DNA of 64,000 nucleotides from Synaphobranchus kaupii. Taxonomy: Eukaryota > Chordata > Actinopteri > Anguilliformes > Synaphobranchidae. This document shows, one piece after another, positions 39,350-50,646 of the stretch. The translations under genes were made by a program, and so were the position numbers. A model generated the notes under the pieces. The model had not been told where the DNA came from, searched no databases, and saw only the letters and a program-made list of their open reading frames with translations. Position 1 is the stretch's first letter, and every line of letters starts with the position of its first letter. The stretch covers positions 119,382,222-119,446,221 of the forward strand of contig CM056376.1 in NCBI GenBank assembly GCA_029718625.1, in the 5' to 3' direction.

Positions 39350-41407
39350 TTTACTTTGTAGACATCCATGTTTGCTGGTAACTTCCGATTTCGGAGCATG
39401 TGAACTACGTCAACCTCGTAATTACGATTTGGCAACTGGGAAATAGGAGCTTCTGAAGAGCACTTGAGGCAGCAATGGCCTACAGAAATAGCCTAACTCA
39501 TCTCTCTAAAATTCTGACATTAATCACTTCAGGCAAGCAATACACTCAGTAGCAATAGTATAGGCTACCTATAGCTAATGAATGTCCGCAAATAAAGATG
39601 TTTTATATGTTTTATAAATATGTTTTTAGGCTATTATTCTGAACAAAAACAAACCAATTCGATATGACATTGCATGCGGTGCATTGCGGTCCTATGCATA
39701 GAACTCATCTTATTTTGCTTTTGAAAATAGCTACAAAGTGTAGGCCAGACTAAAGTTTCTGTCTACACGAAACAAAATCGTTCATTTTGACACGGTAGGT
39801 CTAGGCTATATGAGAAATTGAATATTCAGTTCATTTATGTGGTATATTTAAAATGTTATAGCATACGTCAAAAATTAAGTTAATTCGTTGAGTTTTCTTG
39901 TCTACGTGGTCGCGGTCGTTCTTACAGGTCAGTTCTTCATTCTTTTGCCCTGGCACACTTGTTGATTAGCCTACGTTCTCCAAATTGAGACAGTCTCAAC
40001 TTGAGCCCTCCTTGTGATAGATTATGCTTCAAAAATAAGTTAGTTAGTGGTAGGCTACACATGTTAACGCAGCTTTTGTTTTCTCCCGCTGTTCTTTTTG
40101 TTTAGGCTACGTTTCATATAACTCGATTTTTGTTTAATTTTTAACTGTGCTGCTAACTGACGTCGGAAACGAACGTGCCTGCAGTGTGCTTTTTTGGAAG
40201 TAAAACAACTTAATATGAATTATATGAATTAAAATATTTCCCCACGTTTTAAATATAGGCTATGGCCTATATTTTGTTCAGTTATGCCAACACTGTTGCC
40301 ACACTGTTTTTTTTAAAATTTAATTTAAAATGTATGTGTTTGCCTCCAAGCGGCTGAGGGCCCGGCTCTTGGCATTTTGCCTCCGGGGGGCCCCGCTAGT
40401 TACCGTAGTGGTTACAATGTCTCGGACAGTCTGGAAAAACAGCTATGTTTGTCAATCGTCGTTTTGAGAAAGAAAGTAGTTGGAGGTCAATCTAGTCAAG
40501 TTGGCAACACTGCGCCTGAGTATCGTGCACAGATTTCGCATTGTGCACAGTTCCAGAGTTGACAAAGACGTATTAATTTAAGCACCAAAAAGCTTAAAGA
40601 TAAATGCGAATGAATGTGTTCCATTGGCAGACTGAGCAATGTGTAACTGCAAAAAAAATCCATTATCAAAATTTTAGCAACGCTTTTTAGTTTTTTTAAA
40701 TCCATAATTTTCTTTTGTTATTGTATTAAGATATGATACAAAGAAAATGCTGTTAAAATAACCCACTTAGATGCATTATTATGCGACCATAAATTGATTA
40801 ATTAGGCTAACTAAAAAGAAAGATCTTTTAAAAAATATTTGCAGGGGAAATTATTATTATAAATCAACAACCAAGCCGAAAAATGCACATCAACAGGAAT
40901 TTTCTTTTTTTTTTTTTAATAAAAAAAATTGATTTGAATCTAACCCATTGGAATGGGGATGGGATGGGATAAAGTCTGTTGATTCCAAGATTCGGTTCTG
41001 CCAATGAATCTGTAACTTTCTGTCACGTGAAATACAGGACAAACAACCGGAAGTCAGCCGTGGGAGAACTCTCTTCAGTTTAGCTCTTCGTGTGGCTGCT
41101 TTGCACAAGTAATTGCCTAGCTTATTTCACACCCTTCCTTTGGCAATCTTGTTCCACTTAACTTGTTATTTATACTAATTGTCAGTGGTTGCAAAATGTG
41201 ATTGCTTGCTGGACCTACTTGTTGGCGAATAGTTTAACGTTGTATGATGTCAACTAGCCAAGTTAGTCACCTGGTAAACATTTTGACTCACACCAAATTT
41301 ATATGGGGATTTATATTTATATTTCTTCGCTAGCATGCTTACTTGGTTATAATGTCCAAAACACTCATTGTTCTTGATGGATTTGCAGCATTCACTAGCT
41401 ACCGATT
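39350..41407. other. Spacer between duplication units, no gene seen
   Basis: AT-rich single-copy-like sequence. A CCGGAAGT motif at about 41048 with a nearby GTAATTG could mark a small promoter or exon, but nothing downstream supports a gene. Confidence 0.4.
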
Positions 41408-41415
41408 AGTTAGAA

Positions 41416-41609
41416 CAGTGGTCCCCAACCCTGTTCCTGGAGATCTACCGTCCTGTAGGTTTTCACTCCAACCCTAACAAAGCACATCTCATTCAAGAGA
41501 TAAGGGTCTCATTGAGCTGCTAATTAGTAGAATCAGGTGTGCCAAATTAGGGTTGAAATGAAAACCTGCAGGACTGTAGATCTCCAGGAACAGGGTTGGG
41601 GGACCACTG
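41416..41609. mobile_element. Complete palindromic hAT MITE
   Basis: A 194-bp element starts CAGTGGTCCCCAACCCTGTT and ends with the inverse AACAGGGTTGGGGGACCACTG-type terminus. It is flanked by a perfect 8-bp duplication AGTTAGAA (41408-41415 and 41610-41617). The halves are nearly inverted copies. A decayed relative lies at 8031. Confidence 0.9.
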
Positions 41610-41723
41610 AGTTAGAAGAACTTAGCCCAACTTGTTTCCCGGCGGACTGATAAAACCCAATGCACCGCGTCGTACCGGAAATACGCATACACTCCTGTGA
41701 TTGACAGTGCTACTAGCCAATGA

Positions 41724-42175
41724 GTGCTAACTGTGAGTTTTCCCACAGTCCTGTCCAGCTTATTCAAGCCTATTCATCAGACGCTGTGTACGAAGTGCGT
41801 CAAAGCGGCTGAGGCTGAGACTAGGCCTTTACCTACGGTTGTCCAGTGTAGTTCCACGAGGAATGCGGCTACATCATGGGCAGTACTGAGGGGTGTCACA
41901 CTTCCTGATATCTTTGCAGCGGCCACTTCGGCGTCCGCCTGCACGATCTCAAGGTTTTATAATGTCGACATGGCGCCTGTGGGGCGAGAAGAGTTTTGAG
42001 AACGTCCACATTGACGTGACCTCTATTTAGAGGTCATGGCCATGACAAATTGTTGGGTATAAAAGTCTTGAATGCATCCGGCTGTGAGAAAGTACATTCG
42101 TAAACTGTCGACCCTAATGGTCATCCGGAACTCATAGAACCGTGGTTACAGTCGTAACCTTCGTTATCCTGCCAA
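41724..42175 (+). pseudogene. DIRS-type retrotransposon remnant, tyrosine recombinase C-terminus
   Basis: Translation of 41834-42000 gives RNAATSWAVLRGVTLPDIFA, then AATSASACTISRFYNVD. This resembles the C-terminal end of DIRS tyrosine recombinases, including the region carrying the catalytic Tyr (RFYNVD). The sequence at 42135-42170 (AGAACCGTGGTTACAGTCGT and AACCTTCGTT) resembles the inverted terminal repeats of fish DIRS elements. The reverse transcriptase and the rest of the element are absent. Confidence 0.65.
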
Positions 42176-42842
42176 GCGTTTGGGCGTTTAGCCGAACATA
42201 CCACCACTCCTCCTCCCGCAGTAAAAACGGCTGTGAAACCGAAGACTGGAACTCACACTTTACCGGAGGGAAAACATTCCAAACTCTCTCGACTAGACAG
42301 TCCTCTTCTCATCAACCCGACTGACGGTAGGTTATCTAACAGACTTAGCTATGTACGTGGCTAACAGGCGAACGGAAGCCGCGTTTCTATTAAAAGCTTA
42401 AACTTTCTTTCTCTTTGGGAATGACGACCGCTATAACCTTTCTCACAGCGACCTCTTTTTCTACCCGTATTAACGCCCAATTAAGGGTTATGTTTGGATA
42501 TCGCTTATCGACTAGTTCTTAGCTGAGGAGCGCACTGCCATATTTGTCTTCATCATTTTCACACCGTAATTGGCTGAGACAGCAGTCCATCAGCCAGCCA
42601 GTCTATGTGCAGTTAACATTGAAATAAAAGTTGATGCTTTTACCAGTCGTTACATAGGTTTGGTACCAAAACTAAAACCTTCGTGCGAAGCGATAGACAG
42701 CAAACTTTCTTTACCGTAATTACACAAAAGTAGAATTTTGCGCATTCCTTTTTCAACTTTTTTCCACAAAATAATTTTGCGCATGTGCTTTTCAACAATA
42801 GGGAATCAGTCAGCGACGGACATAGTCAGTTACATACAATCA
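42176..42842. other. Gene-free sequence
   Basis: Nothing recognised beyond the DIRS-like terminal repeat at its left edge. Confidence 0.45.
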
Positions 42843-42844
42843 GA

Positions 42845-42988
42845 GAAAAATGTGAAATACAAGCTACCACAGTAATCCTGAATGATGGGCCCTCAAAAAG
42901 AAGTCTATAAAAGTATACTTGGGGGGGTTGTATAGGAAGACCCTCTCCCTTGTTTAGGAGTCTTTGCTGGTAATTTTTCCATCTTCCA
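42845..42988. repeat. Diverged copy of the MHC gene 3' flank
   Basis: About 140 bp matches 28277-28420, the sequence just past the stop codon of MHC copy 1, with clearly more differences (roughly one in ten by eye) than the main duplication shows. It is not continuous with unit 2, which starts about 3.1 kb further right. Confidence 0.8.
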
Positions 42989-43268
42989 GACCTACTTTAA
43001 ACGGGGGGCCAAGCTTGGCATAGAATTACATGGGGGGGGGGGGTCCATGAATGTCCAAATTTGACTTTTGCTTGGCTAATCCACAACAAATGTAATTTCT
43101 TTCCAATACTGCCAAATGTTCATTAAAAAAAAAAAAATTCTTATAACAATCTCTTGACAGTTAAAATGACATTGCAGACTACTAATAAAACCAATTAAAA
43201 TATTAATATCACACAGTGACAGGGTCGAGAAACACTACATACAGAGAGGGAGTGATAGATGACATATA

Positions 43269-44181
43269 GGGCTCTATTTTCAAACCAGCGCAAGGGGACG
43301 GTATAGTCAAACGCAAGCTTGTTGACAGCATCAACGTCTTAAACTGGCGCTATGGCGTTTCTCAGCAATACCGCTAGGATCAACAAATTCTCAACATAAC
43401 ATCCTTTCGCTTGCGCTGCAGTGGGATGGGTGGCGCTGTCTGGGGCGTGTTCTAAAATACTTTCGGCTCAGTGACAATTTGAACCAACGAAAACCCATTG
43501 CGTTATGATCAGCTAGAACCACCTCTTAGCGGCAACGCAATAGACTGGCAATTTGGCAACGTATTAGTCATATTAGCCTATAATTATTATTAATTAATTA
43601 ATTTTAATTTAAACTGACTAGAATAAAACAGGACAGCTTACAAGAAACTTGCGATCATGTAGGCCAATAGCCTATAATATATAAATTACACAATGACACA
43701 GTTGAATCATAAGCCTACCATTTGAATCATAATTATGCCTACATCACCTAATGTAGGCAAATTAATGCATTCGCCACCTCCTCCCGTGCCTTCCGAACTT
43801 CTGGGAGACGAGGTGGTGTGGATTGTGATCCATAAATTACTACAGTCCTTGCCTGTACTTCTGTTGCAAGTATGTCTGATTCCTGTGCGGAAAGTCGCTC
43901 TTGTCGTTGACGGTCCAGTGCGTTTGGGTTGCTCATTATGAAATTGCATGGAGCGATTGCATTCCAACTGGCTTTTTTTAAAGCATGAGAACAATTTGAT
44001 TGGCTACCATAGAGACACACCTTGGACATTTAAACCCATCCTTTTAGCAATACCGCCATCAGATGCGCCAAGATTGCCGTCATGAAATTACCAAATTTCT
44101 CGCCGACACGCCCTCAGAGCGATACCGCCAAGCGCTTACTCTTGTGTTCACCATTGCGTTTGGTTTATTAAAATAGAGCCC
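43269..44181 (-). mobile_element. Non-autonomous PIF/Harbinger element
   Basis: The inverted ends GGGCTCTATTTT and AAAATAGAGCCC are flanked by a 3-bp duplication ATA. The GGGCTCTATTTT terminus is typical of fish Harbinger elements. The 913-bp body carries a fragment of the Myb/SANT-like accessory protein on the minus strand but no DDE transposase. Confidence 0.8.
43748..43939 (-). pseudogene. Harbinger Myb/SANT-like protein fragment
   Basis: The minus-strand frame reads NALDRQRQERLSAQESDILA, then TEVQARTVVIYGSQSTPPRL and EVRKAREEVAN. This is the start of the Myb/SANT-like second protein of Harbinger transposons, which helps the transposase bind element ends. Only the first helices are present; the frame stops soon after. 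Confidence 0.6.
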
Positions 44182-44184
44182 ATA

Positions 44185-44512
44185 GAGAGAAAGAGCAGAG
44201 AGAGTATATACAGGACAGAGGTTTGAGAGAGGATAGAGGTCAGGATAAACAGAAGTTAGACAGAGGGCAAATGTGCTAGAGGGGATTGATAGAGGAAATA
44301 CAGGAGAGAAAAAAACAGGATTCAGAGGGAAAAGGAAGCAGAGATACAGAGAGAGAGGAAGGGACAAATAGAGGGAGAAGGAGGGAGAAAGAGGGAGAGG
44401 GAGGGACATATATATAGATAGGGGAGATGGAGGGAGAAATAGAGGGATGATGGAGAAAGAGGGAGGGGGGACAAATAGAGAGGGGAGATAGAGGGAGGGA
44501 AAATACAAAGGA
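44185..44512. repeat. Long polypurine tract
   Basis: More than 300 bp composed mostly of GAGA, GGGA and AGGG units with few pyrimidines. The opposite-strand open frame rich in Pro, Ser and Leu is a by-product of this composition. Confidence 0.85.
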
Positions 44513-46136
44513 TCAATAATTTGTGTTGGGTTTGTTATATACAAATGCAGGTTGGCATCCTAAAAGTGCCTGATTGTTTATCATGTCGGGTAAATGAGGA
44601 TTAGGTAAAATGTGTATTTTCTGAATCCAGCGGTTCCAACAGTCAATGCCCTTGTTAAAACGTTCGGCACTCTGAATACTGAACACAAGCGATATTGCGT
44701 GCTAGAACCCCTCACTTAACCTACATTCAAAATAAGTTTTATGTTATTTAATTTCATAATTATTATTAAAAATGACAATCATCAATTAAATCGCCAAATT
44801 CTTTGATAGTCGATAGTTGAAGTCGAACAGTAACCTGGTGGATCAACCAACAAGCCAAAACAAGGTCTAAATCAGGTCTTGAGATTAAATAATTTTATTA
44901 AATGAAAACAGTCAATTAGAATAATGACTTGAAATCATACATTCACTAAGGAATGTAGGCTGACTACTTATAATTTACAAAGGGAAGACATTAAACCAGA
45001 CATTAATTTGAATATACCAGTAAAGAGAGAGATAAGCAAAAAATTGCCAAAATTATTTACCCTCCAGCTGAACAGGAACAAAAGGAAATGCAAAGGAACC
45101 AAAAAGGATGACTTCTTCCCCAAACAAACTCCAAAACTGCCTAATTTCTTTCCTTCATAACACTAATAAAAATATAAAAATACCTTCACAGGAAGAGCAT
45201 CCCTCTCCTGATTGGGTTAAGGTGTGGGGGGGGCGGGGGGAGAGGGGTCATTTATGACAAAGACTGGCTTTTCTTTGATGTTTGTGGGGGTAAGTGAGTG
45301 AGAGAGAGACAGAGAGCGACAGAGATAGAGAGAAAGGGGGGGGGGGGGGGTACTTTATATCTAAGTATTAGATATCCTACAATCATTTCAATTACACAAC
45401 TACTTGTACAGATATAACTGTGGCAGTCCCCTATGTTGGTTAACTAACCTTTTGAAACATTAACAGAAAATACCATGTAGCTCATTCAAGTATGACAAAA
45501 TAGTCTTTATGGATTGTGTAAAACTAAGAATGTAGCCCATTTTCAGGTGATGGACACATCTTATTTAAAAACATTTCTTCAAACACCAGTGAAGTTACTG
45601 AGTTGAAGTCAGTTTTATTGATTATATCATTGAGGGTATGAGTACTGATTACATTTTAAAAGAGACACCCAAAATCATACACAATAGATTACCTACAAAA
45701 GTCAACATGAATAATCACCAGTGACGAGAATGAAAAATGAATTACTCTCAACCTATGCTACATTTCGAAGCAATTTGAATCTAACATTCAGACTAAGTAA
45801 AAAAAATGCTAAGGTTAATGGTATAGTCATAATATAGCAATATAACGATTAGGTTCATGTAAAAATTTACTTACATTTGATATGATTGGTAAACCTTGGG
45901 TAAAGTAACGATTGCTTAGCTAGCTACTTGCTTTACCTCAGGATCAGGTAATCTAACACAGATCACAGATGTAAATTAAGATTTAAATCGTTAATGTGCG
46001 GTTTTATCTAGAGATCTAGCTAAATTTCTGTCCACTAAACCTATAAATCAATGATATCAAATAGTAGCACATTTTGTCATCTGTTATTAGTTTTCCATGG
46101 GGGCCAATCAAATTTCTGTGGGGGCGGGGATGCCCC
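44513..46136. other. Gene-free sequence left of duplication unit 2
   Basis: Nothing recognised except G-runs near 45229 and 45338-45350 with adjoining GA repeats. This segment has no counterpart in unit 1. Confidence 0.5.
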
Positions 46137-46156
46137 TGTCCACACCTCCTTCTGCA

Positions 46157-46347
46157 TCATTCGTCACCCCTCCAGCAGCATTGATCCTTTCCATCTCTTC
46201 CTCGTTCTTCCCAGTCCTGCTGCATCCTGGCGCATTGCTCTTCCTCTTCATCCAGATGAAGATGCCAGCGACTGTTGAGCAGAACAGTGCTCAGAACCGT
46301 GACCAGTGCTCCTGAGATCAGCGCAACGTCTGGCCCCGGCAGTGACT
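46157..46347 (-). pseudogene. MHC class I copy 2: frameshifted, truncated membrane exon
   Basis: The acceptor and first residues match copy 1 (ESLPGPDVALISGALVTVLS), but an extra T near 46275 shifts the frame after VLSTVLL. The hydrophobic helix is cut to about 17 residues and the normal basic anchor is replaced by an acidic and cysteine-containing tail that stops at 46157. In addition, homology with copy 1 ends at 46137, inside the cytoplasmic-tail coding part, so the original stop codon and 3' untranslated region were not duplicated. The gene is probably defective as a membrane protein. Confidence 0.8.
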
Positions 46348-46873
46348 CTGCAGACAAAGCAAAGGACATTTTGCAAGAAGGTTTAGGGATATTGGGTTTA
46401 ACAATGAAGATATTAAGTATTGCAGCATAAGTGAGATTTCTGATATAAACCCCCCAGTAAAACTGATAGTGCTACATTCGCAAAACACTTATATAACAAA
46501 TATTCCAAAAATATATCCCATTAAATAGAAATCATTTTATACTTTCTTACAAATTGTACATTTTTCTCTTTAAGAATATTTCTCTAAAAATAATTATTAT
46601 TTCTTCCACTCTTTCTTCATTTATCATGCTCAACCCCGGCTATCAACTTGTCATTCTCAGAATATTCCTGGAACATGAGGAGAGATGGGGGTAAATGTTC
46701 CCAGCGCGTTTTCTGGATTTCCCATAAATATTATTTTTAAGTTGCAAGAAACTTGTAGGAATGGCCTGAGGATATTATTCAATTTTGATATTCAAAAAAG
46801 GATTTTAATTGTAGATAATGAATCATGTTCATTTAATCAGGAAATTAACATGAATTAATGTCATTGAATTACT

Positions 46874-46981
<108 letters not shown>

Positions 46982-46994
46982 TATTTTGTCCTAC

Positions 46995-47285
46995 CCCAGG
47001 TGACGTCCAGCTTGTTGTCCATGCTGACATGTCTAACACTACAGGTGTAGCGGTGTCCTTCTCTCAGCTCTTCAGCACTGACACTCAGGCTCAGCCTCAG
47101 TTGGTATGTCCTGTCTCCATTAGGCAGAATTTCACCTCCGGTCAGCTCCTGCTCCGGAATGGGCTGGTTACCCCTGTGTAAGGTCAGTTCGATGTGCCGG
47201 GGGTAGAATCCCGTTGCTAGACAGGTTACCTTTACCTGACCAGCTCCCTCAACTTGCTTCTGCAAAACTCTAATTCTGGGACGCT
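46995..47285 (-). CDS. MHC class I copy 2: alpha3 exon
   Basis: Predicted protein is the same as copy 1 (29279-29569), with one silent change seen at the GAC/GAT Asp codon near the end. Splice sites and the two Ig cysteines are preserved. Confidence 0.85.
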
Positions 47286-47385
47286 CTGGGGGTAGGAGAG
47301 TGGAAGGAGCGCACATTTAGGAGCACTGGTGCAGCCATTACGCCACTTACTACACATGCACATTACAGGTAGCAACTTATATTTA

Positions 47386-48152
47386 CAAACCCCAATTCCA
47401 AAAAAGTTGGGACAGTATGTAAAATGCACATAAAAGCAGAAAGCAGTGATTTGTAAATGATCATTTACATATATTTAATTGAAAATAGTACAAAGAAAAG
47501 ATATTTAATGTTTTACTTTATCAACTTTATTGATTTTTGTAAATATATGCTAATTCCGAATTTGATGCCTGCAACACGTTCCAAAAAAGTTGGGAGAGGG
47601 GCGAAAAAAAGACTGGGAAGTAAAAAAAATACCTGTTTGGAACATTCCACAGGTAAACAGGTGATGCTATCATGACTGGGTATAAAAGGATATCAAAAGA
47701 CTCTTGATATCTTATTTCCAGGTACTCTTACAAGCGATACTATAACCTCTCTGCATTTTAATGGATCTCTATGGGAATTGGGGGGTGGGACTAGATTAAG
47801 CTGTAAATTACACTGGAATAGTATGGAACCCATGTTTGGCTAAATGGCTGTAAGTCATCAAGGGTCTGCGGTATCAAACGAGCCTCCACTTATTTTTCCA
47901 TAGAGTTCAATAAGAAAATGAGTCAGGAGAAAACAACCCTGAAAGTGATCCATCCATATCTATTGCATATCTAGCAGCAGAGTGATGCTTTGAGGCTCGA
48001 TTTACAAAAATCAATAAAGATGATAAGGTAAAACTTTAAATATATTTTCTTTGTTTTCAATTAAATATATGTAAAAGAGAATTTACAAATCACTGCTTTC
48101 TGCTTTTATGTGCATTTTACATACTGTCCCAACTTTGTAGGAATTTTGCATA
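47386..48152. mobile_element. MITE in the alpha2-alpha3 intron, copy 2
   Basis: Counterpart of 29670-30435 with only small indels and substitutions. It was present before the duplication. Confidence 0.75.
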
Positions 48153-48387
48153 TTTTCTAATATGCCTTTTCACAATCACTTTTTAGCATGCTAGTTTGAA
48201 ACAGTAATGGCAAGAATGATTTTAAAAGTTAAGAAATATCGCTATTATTATTACTTAATAATGAATAAAAACAGTCATAGCCTTAAAGTGTATCCATGGT
48301 CCATTTGAGCCTCCATATATGGCAACCCTTTGTGTATACTTCATGTAAGTAAATCCGAAGGCCTCATTAAAGGCATGTGTGTTGTAC

Positions 48388-48654
48388 CTATTCGTTTCAG
48401 TATGTTCCTTTCCTCATGAAGGTAGGCCTTCAAATTGCGTATGCACGCGGGTTTATAAAGCTGATGAAACAGCAGTTCGTTGGATTCCATCAGCCAATAA
48501 TTTTTCTGCATTTCTGGGACAAGAGACCTCCAGGTGCAAGATGGGACATCGTACAAGAGCACATCATTCCCATTGTAGGCGTCCTTTGCTTGGATTCTCT
48601 CAGTGCCGTTATCATCTAGCTCACACCCGCAAATTCTCTGGTATGTGTGGAGTG
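48388..48654 (-). CDS. MHC class I copy 2: alpha2 exon
   Basis: Same predicted protein and splice sites as 30671-30937, including both disulfide cysteines and the substituted anchor residues. Confidence 0.85.
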
Positions 48655-48819
48655 CTTAAAAAGTAACACACATATGGACAAGGACAAACACCGATTACCA
48701 GTCAGCAGCAATTACGAAGAAATACATTACGAAGTAGTAAATATACAGTACAGTGCAGTCTGTAAGAGCCAAAACAACAAAATTGTGCCACTGTCCCAAA
48801 TACTTATGGACTGCATACA

Positions 48820-48856
<37 letters not shown>

Positions 48857-49282
48857 CTCCTCAAAATGATTGGCACCCCTGGTAAAGATGAGTAAAAAGG
48901 GTTATTAAAAATTCACCTTTTGGTGAATTAGCTTAATCTCACACTGATAAAATTAAAAAAAATACAACCTTAAATTGAAGTAAATGTATTCAGAGAAAAA
49001 AATATCCGTCATCAAGAAATAATTATTTTTAACAAAACCATGTGTGCCACAATTATTGCCACCCCTAGAAATTCTTATAAACAAAATGTAACTGAAGCAT
49101 TTTTTTCCATTTATATTTTACTTTTTAAAGTTTATCAGAGTGTTTAGGAACTTTCAAGCAGTAATCCACGACTTCCTGTTTCACTGGGGTATAAATATGA
49201 GGTGACACAGAGGCCATATTCCCTTATTCATACATCAACATGGGAAATATAAGAGAACACACAAATCAAATGAGGGAAAAGT

Positions 49283-50237
49283 GTGTTCAGCTTCATAAGT
49301 CAGGGAATGGCTATAGCTACTCACCTGAAAATGCCCATATATACCGCAATACTTAAAAAGTTCAAAGCAACTGGAACTGTTACAAACTTGCCTGGAAGAG
49401 GACCCAAATTTATTTTGCCCCCACGCACAGTGAGGAGGATGGTAAGAGAGGCAAAAAAATCCCCAAGTATCACTGTTGGAGAATTACAGAGGAAAGTAGC
49501 ATCTCGGGGTCATCAAGTCTCCAAAACTACCATTAGACATCACCTCCATACCAACAAATTATTTGGAAGGCATGCCAGAAAAAAGCCTTTCCTGTCATTT
49601 CACCACAAACGTAAGCGCCTGGAGTTTGCTAAATGCTACTGGAACTTTGACTGGAACCATGTTCTATCGTCAGATGAAATGAAAATTGAGCTTTTCGGCA
49701 ACCAACACTCAAGGTGGGTTTGGCGTAAAAAGAAGGATGGCTATACCGAAAATAACCTGATCCCCACTGTTAAGTATTGTGGAGGTTCCATGATGTTCTG
49801 GGGCTGTTTTTTCCTCCAAAGGCCCTGGGAACCTTGTTAGGGTACATTGCATCATGAACGCCATGAAATACCAGGAAATTTGAAATCTGAATCTGGCTGC
49901 CTCTGCCAGGAAACTAAAACTGGGTCGTCGTTGGATCTTCCAGCAGGACAATGATCTAAAACATATGTCCAAATCAACACAAAAATGGTTAACTGAACAC
50001 AAAATCAAGCTTCTGCCATGGCCATCTCAGTCCCCTGACCTAAACTCCATTGAAAACCTGTGGGCTGAGCTGAAGAGGAGAGTGCACAAGTGAGGACCTA
50101 GGACTCTGGATGATCTGGAGAGATTCTGTAAAGAGGAATGGTCTCAGATTCCTTGCTCTGTATTCTCCAACCTTATTAGATGTTATGAGAGAAGACTCAG
50201 TGCTGTTTTATTGGCAAAGGGAGGTTGTACAAAGTAT
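49283..50237 (+). pseudogene. Tc1 transposase pseudogene, copy 2
   Basis: Same as 31577-32530 but with an extra T after the GGSMMFWGCF motif (near 49810), which ends the first frame earlier. The two downstream stops of copy 1 are also present. Confidence 0.85.
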
Positions 50238-50448
50238 TAAATGCAGGAGTGTCAATAATTGTGGCACACGTGGTTTTGTTAAAAATAATTATTTCTTGAT
50301 GAGGGATTTTTTTTTCTCAGAATAAATTTACTTCAATTAAAGGTTGACTTTTTCTCATTTCTTTCAGTGTGAGATTAAGCTAATTCACCAAATGGTGAAT
50401 TTTTTATAACCGTTTTTATTCATCTTAACCAGGGGTGCCAATAATTGT

Positions 50449-50621
50449 TAGAGGTGTAAAAGTCCTGCCACGTGTTTCTTCCACCCATGAACTCAGCCAG
50501 CTGATTTCACTAATTAGTTCTACCACCTGGCTGAAGAATTGTGCTAATTAACAAATCCAGGTGACTGGAACAAAATACTGGGGAGGATTTTTACTTTCTG
50601 AACCTGGATTTTACACCTCTG
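50449..50621. mobile_element. hAT MITE nested in the Tc1 terminal repeat, copy 2
   Basis: Counterpart of 32742-32914 with the same ATAATTGT duplications at 50441-50448 and 50622-50629. Confidence 0.88.
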
Positions 50622-50646
50622 ATAATTGTGGAGGGCACTGTATATA

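Larger units (their letters stand above)
48854..50640 (+). mobile_element. Tc1-like transposon, copy 2
   Basis: Counterpart of 31149-32933, preceded by a shorter TA microsatellite. Confidence 0.8.

Noticed and set aside
41041..41120. Promoter and first exon marked by CCGGAAGT and a GTAATTG donor-like site
   Set aside because: No coding sequence or acceptor follows; the motif alone is too weak.
44080..44544. 154-residue Pro/Ser/Leu-rich open frame on the minus strand
   Set aside because: By-product of the polypurine tract; no start context, domain or exon evidence.
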